Assembly (NCBI GenBank): GCA_958298945.1 | Contig: OY282608.1 | Coordinates: 12,811,933 to 12,875,932 of the forward strand | From: Atherix ibis | Taxonomy: Eukaryota > Arthropoda > Insecta > Diptera > Athericidae | Reading direction: 5' to 3' | Length of the DNA: 64,000 nucleotides | Shown: positions 56,284-64,000 of the stretch, in pieces | How positions within the stretch are numbered: the stretch's first letter is position 1 | How the letters are laid out: each line of letters starts with the position of its first letter | The notes under the pieces: model-generated | The model's input: only the letters and a program-made list of their open reading frames with translations | Told to the model about the DNA's origin: nothing | The model's database searches: none | Made by a program: the position numbers and the translations under genes

Positions 56284-56298
56284 AAAAAAAAAACGATC
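56284..56298 (+). repeat. A10-CGATC landmark, allele 4
   Basis: Ten A residues then CGATC, in the first 2,823-base copy; the counterpart at 59107 is equal in length. Confidence 0.85.
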
Positions 56299-58570
56299 AA
56301 ACCAACAAACGAACAAACAAACAAACCAATAAAGCAACAAACCAACAAACGAACAAACCAACAAACCAACAAACCAACAAACCAACAAACCAACAAACCA
56401 ACAAACCAACAAACCAACAAACCAACAAACCAAGTAACCAACAAACCAACAAACCAACAAACGAACAAACCAACAAACAAACAACCCAACAAACCAACAA
56501 GCCAACAAGCCAACAAACGAACAAACCAACAAACAAACAAACGAACAAACCAACAAACGAACAAACCAACAAACCAACAAACCAACAAACCAACAAAAAA
56601 ACAAACCAACAAACCAACAAACCAACAAACTAACAAGCCAACAAGCCAACAAAGCAACAAGCCAACAAACAAACAAACCAACAAACCAAGAAACCAACAA
56701 ACCAACAAACCAACAAACGAACAAACCAACAAACCAACAAACCAACAAAGCAACAAACCAACAAACCAACAAACCAACAAACCAACAAACCAACAAACCA
56801 ACAAACCAACAAACCGACAAACCAACAAGCCAACAAACCAACAAACCAAAAAACCAACCAACAAACAAACCAAGTAACCAACAAACCAACAAACCAATAA
56901 ACCAACAAACCAACAAACCAACAAACCAACAAACCAACAAACCAACAAACCAACAAACCAACAAACCAACAAACCAACAAACCAGGTAACCAAGAAACCA
57001 ACAAACCAACAAACCAACAAGCCAACAAACGAACAAACCAACAAGCCAACAAACCAACAAACCAACAAACCAACTAACCAAAAACAAACAAATCAACAAA
57101 CCAACAAACCAACAAACCAAAAAACCAACAAACCAACAAACCAACAAACCAACAAACCAACAAACCAACAAGCCAACAAACCAACAAACCAACAAACCAA
57201 CAAACCAACAAAACAAACAAACCAACAAACGAACAAACTAACAAACGAACAAACCAACAAACCAACAAACCAACAAACGAACAAACGAACAAACCAACAA
57301 ACCAACAAACCAACAAACAAATAAACCAACATACCAACAAACCAACAAACCAACAAGCTAACAAACGAACAAACCAACAAACCAACAAACAAACAAACCA
57401 AGTAACCAACAAAACAACAAACCAACAAGCCAACAAACCAACAAACCAACAAACCAACAAACCAACAAACCAGGTAACCAAGAAACCAACAAACCAACAA
57501 ACCAACAAACAAACAAGCCAACAAACGAAAAAACCAACAAGCCAACAAACCAACAAACCAACAAACCAACAAACCAACAAACCAACAAACCAACAAACCA
57601 ACAAACCAACAAACCAACAAACCAACAAGCCAAAAAGCCAACAAACCAACAAACCAACAAACCAACAAACCAACAAACCAACAAACCAACAAACCAACAA
57701 ACCAACAAACCAACAAACCAACAAACCAACAAACCAACAAATCAACAAACGAACAAACCAACAAACAAACAAACAAACAAACCAACAAACAAACAAACCA
57801 ATAAACCAACAAACCAACAAACCAACAAACCAACAAACCAACAAACCAACAAACCAACAAACCAACAAAACAACAAACCAACAAACCAACAAACCAACAA
57901 ACAAACAAACCAACAAACAAACAAACCAACAAACCAACAAACCAACAAACCAACAAGCCAACAAACCAACAAATCAACAAACGAACAAACCAACAAACAA
58001 ACAAACCAACAAACCAACAAACCAACAAACCAACAAACCAACAAACCAAGTAACCAACAAACCAACAAGCCAACAAACGAACAAACCAACAAACCAACAA
58101 ACCAACAAACCAACAAACCAACAAACCAACAAACGAACAAACCAACAAACAAACAAACGAACAAACCAACAAACGAACAAACCAACAAACCAAGAAACCA
58201 ACAAACCAACAAACCAACAAACCAACAAACTAACAAACCAACAAACTAACAAGCCAACAAGCCAACAAAGCAACAAGCCAACAAACGAACAAACCAACAA
58301 ACCAAGAAACCAACAAACCAACAAACCAACAAACGAACAAACGAACAAACGAACAAACCAACAAACCAAAAAACCAACAAACCAACAAACCAACAAACCA
58401 AGAAACCCACAAACCCACAAACCCACAAACCAACAAACCAACAAACCGACAAACCAACAAGCCAACAAGCCAACAAACCAACAAGCCAACAAACCAACAA
58501 ACCAAAAAACCAACCAACAAACAAACAAAGTAACCACCAAACCAACAAACCAATAAACCAACAAACCAAC

Positions 58571-58780
58571 AAATCAACAAACCAACAAACCAACAAACCA
58601 ACAAACCAACAAACCAGGTAACCAAGAAACCAACAAACCAACAAACCAACAAACCAACAAGCCAACAAACCAACAAATCAACAAACCAACAAACCAACAA
58701 ACCAACAAACCAACAAACCAGGTAACCAAGAAACCAACAAACCAACAAACCAACAAACCAACAAGCCAACAAACGAACAA
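58571..58780. repeat. Local 104-base duplication
   Basis: AAATCAAC followed by canonical units, AGGTAACC and AAGAAACC begins at 58571 and again at 58675, 104 bases or 13 octamers apart. The second 2,823-base copy has a single AGGTAACC at this place (61464), so the duplication is private to copy 1. Confidence 0.75.
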
Positions 58781-58850
58781 ACCAACAAGCCAACAAACCA
58801 ACAAACCAACAAGCCAACAAACTAACAAATTAACAAACGAACAAACCAAC

Positions 58851-61540
58851 AAATAAACTAACAAACAAACCAACAAACCAACAAACCAACAAACCAACAA
58901 GCCAACAAACCAACAAATCAACAAACGAACAAACCAACAAACAAACAAACAAACAAACTAACAAACAAACAAACAAACAAACAAACAAGCCAACAAACCA
59001 ACAAATCAACAAACGAATAAACCAACAACCAAACAAACAAACAAACCAACAAACAAACAAACCAACAAACCAATAAACCAACAAATGAACAAACCATCAA
59101 ACAAACAAAAAAAAAACGATCAAACCAACAAACGAACAAACAAACAAACCAATAAAGCAACAAACCAACAAACGAACAAACCAACAAACCAACAAACCAA
59201 CAAACCAACAAACCAACAAACCAACAAACCAACAAACCAACAAACCAACAAACCAACAAACCAAGTAACCAACAAACCAACAAACCAACAAACGAACAAA
59301 CCAACAAACAAACAACCCAACAAACCAACAAGCCAACAAGCCAACAAACGAACAAACCAACAAACAAACAAACGAACAAACCAACAAACGAACAAACCAA
59401 CAAACCAACAAACCAACAAACCAACAAAAAAACAAACCAACAAACCAACAAACCAACAAACTAACAAGCCAACAAGCCAACAAAGCAACAAGCCAACAAA
59501 CAAACAAACCAACAAACCAAGAAACCAACAAACCAACAAACCAACAAACGAACAAACCAACAAACCAACAAACCAACAAAGCAACAAACCAACAAACCAA
59601 CAAACCAACAAACCAACAAACCAACAAACCAACAAACCAACAAACCGACAAACCAACAAGCCAACAAACCAACAAACCAAAAAACCAACCAACAAACAAA
59701 CCAAGTAACCAACAAACCAACAAACCAATAAACCAACAAACCAACAAACCAACAAACCAACAAACCAACAAACCAACAAACCAACAAACCAACAAACCAA
59801 CAAACCAGGTAACCAAGAAACCAACAAACCAACAAACCAACAAGCCAACAAACGAACAAACCAACAAGCCAACAAACCAACAAACCAACAAACCAACTAA
59901 CCAAAAACAAACAAATCAACAAACCAACAAACCAACAAACCAAAAAACCAACAAACCAACAAACCAACAAACCAACAAACCAACAAACCAACAAGCCAAC
60001 AAACCAACAAACCAACAAACCAACAAACCAACAAAACAAACAAACCAACAAACGAACAAACTAACAAACGAACAAACCAACAAACCAACAAACCAACAAA
60101 CGAACAAACCAACAAACCAACAAACCAACAAACAAATAAACCAACATACCAACAAACCAACAAACCAACAAGCTAACAAACGAACAAACCAACAAACCAA
60201 CAAACAAACAAACCAAGTAACCAACAAAACAACAAACCAGCAAGCCAACAAACCAACAAACCAACAAACCAACAAACCAACAAACCAGGTAACCAAGAAA
60301 CCAACAAACCAACAAACCAACAAACAAACAAGCCAACAAACGAACAAACCAACAAGCCAACAAACCAACAAACCAACAAACCAACAAACCAACAAACCAA
60401 CAAACCAACAAACCAACAAACCAACAAACCAACAAACCAACAAGCCAACAAGCCAACAAACCAACAAACCAACAAACCAACAAACCAACAAACCAACAAA
60501 CCAACAAACCAACAAACCAACAAACCAACAAACCAACAAACCAACAAAGCAACAAGCCAACAAACCAACAAATCAACAAACGAACAAACCAACAAACAAA
60601 CAAACAAACAAACCAACAAACAAACAAACCAATAAACCAACAAACCAACAAACCAACAAACCAACAAACCAACAAACCAACAAACCAACAAACCAACAAA
60701 ACAACAAACCAACAAACCAACAAACCAACAAACAAACAAACCAACAAACAAACAAACCAACAAACCAACAAACCAACAAACCAACAAGCCAACAAACCAA
60801 CAAATCAACAAACGAACAAACCAACAAACAAACAAACCAACAAACCAACAAACCAACAAACCAACAAACCAACAAACCAAGTAACCAACAAACCAACAAG
60901 CCAACAAACGAACAAACCAACAAACCAACAAACCAACAAACTAACAAACCAACAAACCAACAAACCAACAAACGAACAAACCAACAAACAAACAAACGAA
61001 CAAACCAACAAACGAACAAACCAACAAACCAACAAACCAACAAACCAACAAACCAACAAACCAACAAACCAACAAACTAACAAACCAACAAACTAACAAG
61101 CCAACAAGCCAACAAAGCAACAAGCCAACAAACGAACAAACCAACAAACCAAGAAACCAACAAACCAACAAACCAACAAACGAACAAACGAACAAACAAA
61201 CAAACCAACAAACCAAAAAACCAAAAAACCAACAAACCAACAAACCAACAAACCAAGAAACCCACAAACCCACAAGCCAACAAACCAACAAACCGACAAA
61301 CCAACAAGCCAACAAGCCAACAAACCAACAAGCCAACAAACCAACAAACCAAAAAACCAACCAACAAACAAACAAAGTAACCACCAAACCAACAAACCAA
61401 TAAACCAACAAACCAACAAATCAACAAACCAACAAACCAACAAACCAACAAACCAACAAACCAGGTAACCAAGAAACCAACAAACCAACAAACCAACAAA
61501 CCAACAAGCCAACAAACGAACAAACCAACAAGCCAACAAA
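58851..61540. repeat. 2,823-base tandem higher-order repeat, copy 2
   Basis: This copy repeats the previous unit with the same landmark order: A10-CGATC at 59107, AAAAC at 60033, AGGTAACC at 59808 and 60288, and AACAAAGTAACCACC near 61,377. It departs from copy 1 near 61,540, where AACAATCC-AACTAACC replaces the AACAAGCC-AACAAACT-AACAAATT series. No gene is seen. Confidence 0.82.
59107..59121 (+). repeat. A10-CGATC landmark, allele 5
   Basis: Last copy of the landmark, 2823 bases after allele 4 and of the same length. Confidence 0.85.
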
Positions 61541-62570
61541 CCAACAATCCAACTAACCAAAAAACAAACAAATCAACAAACCAACAAACCAAAAAACCAA
61601 CAAACCAACAAACCAACAAACCAACAAACCAACAAGCCAACAAACCAACAAACCAACAAACCAACAAACCAACAAAACAAACAAACCAACAAACGAACAA
61701 ACCAACAAACAAATAACCCAACATACCAACAAACGAACAAACCAACAACCAACAAACCAACAAACAAATAAACCAAGTAACCAACAAAACAACAAACCAA
61801 CAAGCCAACAAACCAACAAACCAACAAACCAACAAACCAGGTAACCAAGAAACCAACAAACCAACAAACGAACAAGCCAACAAACGAACAAACCAACAGG
61901 CCAACAAACCAATAAACCAACAAACCAACAAACCAACAAACCAACAAACCAACAAACCAACAAACCAACAAACCAACAAGCCAACAAGCCAACAAACCAA
62001 CAAACCAACAAACCAACAAACCAACAAACCAACAAACGAACAAACCAACAAACCAACAACCCAACAAACCAACAAACCAAGTAACCAACCAACCAACAAA
62101 CCAACAAACCAACAAACCAACAAGCCACAAACCAAAAAACCAACAAACCCACAAACAAAGTAACCATCAAACCAACAAACCAACAGACCAACAAACCAAC
62201 AATCAAATAAACCAACACACCAACAAACCAACAAACCAACAAACCAACAAACCAACAAACCAACAAACCAACAAACCAACAAACCAACAAGCCAACAAAC
62301 CAACAAACCAAGAAACCAACAAACCATCAAACCAACAAGCCAAAAAACCAACAAACCAACAAACCAACAAACCAACAAACCAACAAACCAACAAACCAAC
62401 AAGCCAACAAGCCAACAAACCAACAAACCAACCAACCAACAAACCAACAAACCAACAAACCAACAAACGAGCAAACAAACAAACCAACAAACCAACAAAC
62501 GAACAAACCAACAAACCAACAAACCAACAAACCAACAAACCAACAAACCAACAAACCAACAAACTAACAA
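61092..62570. repeat. 1,479-base tandem higher-order repeat, copy 1
   Basis: From about 61,092 every landmark recurs 1479 bases later, including AAAAC (61674 and 63153), AGGTAACC (61464 and 62943, 61840 and 63319) and the AATAACCC-AACATACC pair. The unit overlaps the end of the 2,823-base copy 2, so an existing block was re-duplicated. The period is one base short of 185 octamers. It contains two 7-base units, AACAACC near 61,746 and the unit giving AAGCCACAAACC near 62,105. No gene is seen. Confidence 0.88.
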
Positions 62571-64000
62571 ACCAACAAACTAACAAGCCAACAAGCCAAC
62601 AAAGCAACAAGCCAACAAACGAACAAACCAACAAACCAAGAAACCAACAAACCAACAAACCAACAAACGAACAAACGAACAAACAAACAAACCAACAAAC
62701 CAAAAAACCAACAAACCAACAAACCAACAAACCAAGAAACCCACAAACCCACAAACCAACAAACCAACAAACCGACAAACCAACAAGCCAACAAGCCAAC
62801 AAACCAACAAGCCAACAAACCAACAAACCAAAAAACCAACCAACAAACAAACAAAGTAACCACCAAACCAACAAACCAATAAACCAACAAACCAACAAAT
62901 CAACAAACCAACAAACCAACAAACCAACAAACCAACAAACCAGGTAACCAAGAAACCAACAAACCAACAAACCAACAAACCAACAAGCCAACAAACGAAC
63001 AAACCAACAAGCCAACAAACCAACAATCCAACTAACCAAAAAACAAACAAATCAACAAACCAACAAACCAAAAAACCAACAAACCAACAAACCAACAAAC
63101 CAACAAACCAACAAGCCAACAAACCAACAAACCAACAAACCAACAAACCAACAAAACAAACAAACCAACAAACGAACAAACCAACAAACAAATAACCCAA
63201 CATACCAACAAACGAACAAACCAACAACCAACAAACCAACAAACAAATAAACCAAGTAACCAACAAAACAACAAACCAACAAGCCAACAAACCAACAAAC
63301 CAACAAACCAACAAACCAGGTAACCAAGAAACCAACAAACCAACAAACGAACAAGCCAACAAACGAACAAACCAACAGGCCAACAAACCAATAAACCAAC
63401 AAACCAACAAACCAACAAACCAACAAACCAACAAACCAACAAACCAACAAACCAACAAGCCAACAAGCCAACAAACCAACAAACCAACAAACCAACAAAC
63501 CAACAAACCAACAAACGAACAAACCAACAAACCAACAACCCAACAAACCAACAAACCAAGTAACCAACCAACCAACAAACCAACAAACCAACAAACCAAC
63601 AAGCCACAAACCAAAAAACCAACAAACCCACAAACAAAGTAACCATCAAACCAACAAACCAACAGACCAACAAACCAACAATCAAATAAACCAACACACC
63701 AACAAACCAACAAACCAACAAACCAACAAACCAACAAACCAACAAACCAACAAACCAACAAACCAACAAGCCAACAAACCAACAAACCAAGAAACCAACA
63801 AACCATCAAACCAACAAGCCAAAAAACCAACAAACCAACAAACCAACAAACCAACAAACCAACAAACCAACAAACCAACAAGCCAACAAGCCAACAAACC
63901 AACAAACCAACCAACCAACAAACCAACAAACCAACAAACCAACAAACGAGCAAACAAACAAACCAACAAACCAACAAACCAACAAACCAACAAACCAACA
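62571..64000. repeat. 1,479-base tandem higher-order repeat, copy 2 (cut by window end)
   Basis: In reading the two copies against each other I noticed only three substitutions: A61217 against C62696, G61276 against A62755, and G62501 against C63980. The near-identity over about 1.4 kb makes this the clearest recent duplication in the window, and it may continue beyond 64,000. No gene is seen. Confidence 0.88.

Larger units (their letters stand above)
56028..58850. repeat. 2,823-base tandem higher-order repeat, copy 1
   Basis: AAATAAACTAAC starts at 56028 and again at 58851, CGATC at 56294 and 59117, and AAAAC at 57210 and 60033; all three give exactly 2823. The first copy contains an extra 104-base local duplication near 58,571-58,780, in which AAATCAAC and AGGTAACC occur twice. 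No gene is present. Confidence 0.85.
1..64000. repeat. Octanucleotide satellite array, unit AACAAACC / GGTTTGTT
   Basis: Every line of the window reads as copies of AACAAACC with scattered single-base variants; no stretch longer than a few units departs from it. The unit is two related quartets, AACA and AACC, which explains the 4-base slips. Recurrent variants, numbering the unit 1-8, are A6 to G (AACAAGCC), C8 to G, A or T, C7 to T, C3 to G, T or A, A2 to C or G, and the double change AAGTAACC. The canonical unit has 3 C in 8 bases, and G and T are rare on the + strand. No insertion element, gene or unique flank is present, and both window ends lie inside the array, so its true length is unknown. 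It is probably non-coding satellite DNA of a eukaryote; the species cannot be named from the sequence. Confidence 0.97.

Noticed and set aside
40821..63325. CAGGTAAC as a splice donor
   Set aside because: It resembles a 5' splice consensus, but it is one substitution from AAGTAACC, is copied with the higher-order repeat, and has no paired acceptor or coding context.
1..64000. CRISPR array
   Set aside because: The short direct repeats have no distinct spacers of constant length, there is no leader, and no cas gene is present. The spacing is continuous at eight bases.
1..64000. Telomere, since the - strand is T/G-rich (GGTTTGTT)
   Set aside because: No known telomere motif matches as far as I recall. 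The array is rich in variants and higher-order repeats, and no chromosome end or subtelomeric gene is visible. A subtelomeric position remains possible.
1..64000. AATAAA as polyadenylation signals on the + strand
   Set aside because: AATAAACC is simply the C3 to T variant of the unit and occurs throughout the array, with no transcript end feature.
1..64000. Inserted transposon, tRNA or other non-satellite island
   Set aside because: I read through the window for any departure longer than two or three units and found none; the most divergent units (39734, 10526, 48491) are single octamers or A-runs.

Overview
The whole 64,000-base window is one uninterrupted low-complexity satellite. Its unit is the octamer AACAAACC on the + strand (GGTTTGTT on the - strand). 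I found no unique sequence, gene, RNA gene, transposon, promoter or CRISPR array. The + strand is almost entirely A and C, with scattered G and T that mark variant units. An array of this size with layered duplications suggests a eukaryotic heterochromatic, subtelomeric or pericentromeric satellite in a long-read assembly. That is inference: no sequence here identifies a species.

The octamer contains no stop codon in any of the six frames. An 8-base unit read in triplets gives a 24-base, 8-residue cycle, so long open frames exist everywhere: Leu-Val-Cys-Trp-Phe-Val-Gly-Leu cycles on the - strand and Thr-Asn-Lys-Pro-Thr-Asn-Gln-Gln cycles on the + strand. They end only where a variant unit happens to make a stop. 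None is annotated as a gene.

The information lies in the order of variant octamers (for example AACAAGCC, AACAAACG, AACAAACA, AAGTAACC, ACCAAACC, AATAAACC, AGGTAACC), which forms higher-order repeats. Left to right: 1-850, an alpha-type cassette; 851-5,980, beta-type with a 2.46-kb duplication; 5,981-10,180, gamma-type with a 1.68-kb dimeric period; 10,181-13,254, two 1.53-kb tandem copies; 13,255-18,590, beta-type with a 1,600-base period; 18,591-24,318, a 3.7-4.0-kb duplication; 24,319-26,949, two 1.32-kb tandem copies; 26,950-30,830, mixed with about 1.15-kb spacing; 30,831-40,930, a 4,180-base period with nested 762-base copies; 40,931-45,370, a 2.02-2.04-kb period; 42,862-47,770 repeated at 51,118-55,995 (offset about 8.26 kb); 56,028-61,540, two 2,823-base copies; 61,092-64,000, two 1,479-base copies running to the window end.

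The octamer register is held for kilobases and changes only at a limited number of small slips (-1, +1, +2 or 4 bases). Several slips sit at short A-runs that recur as landmarks in related copies. The picture fits a satellite growing by repeated unequal exchange or amplification at several scales, with distinct variant families in the left, middle and right parts. Periods were obtained by aligning landmark positions by eye, so boundaries are good to tens of bases at best.
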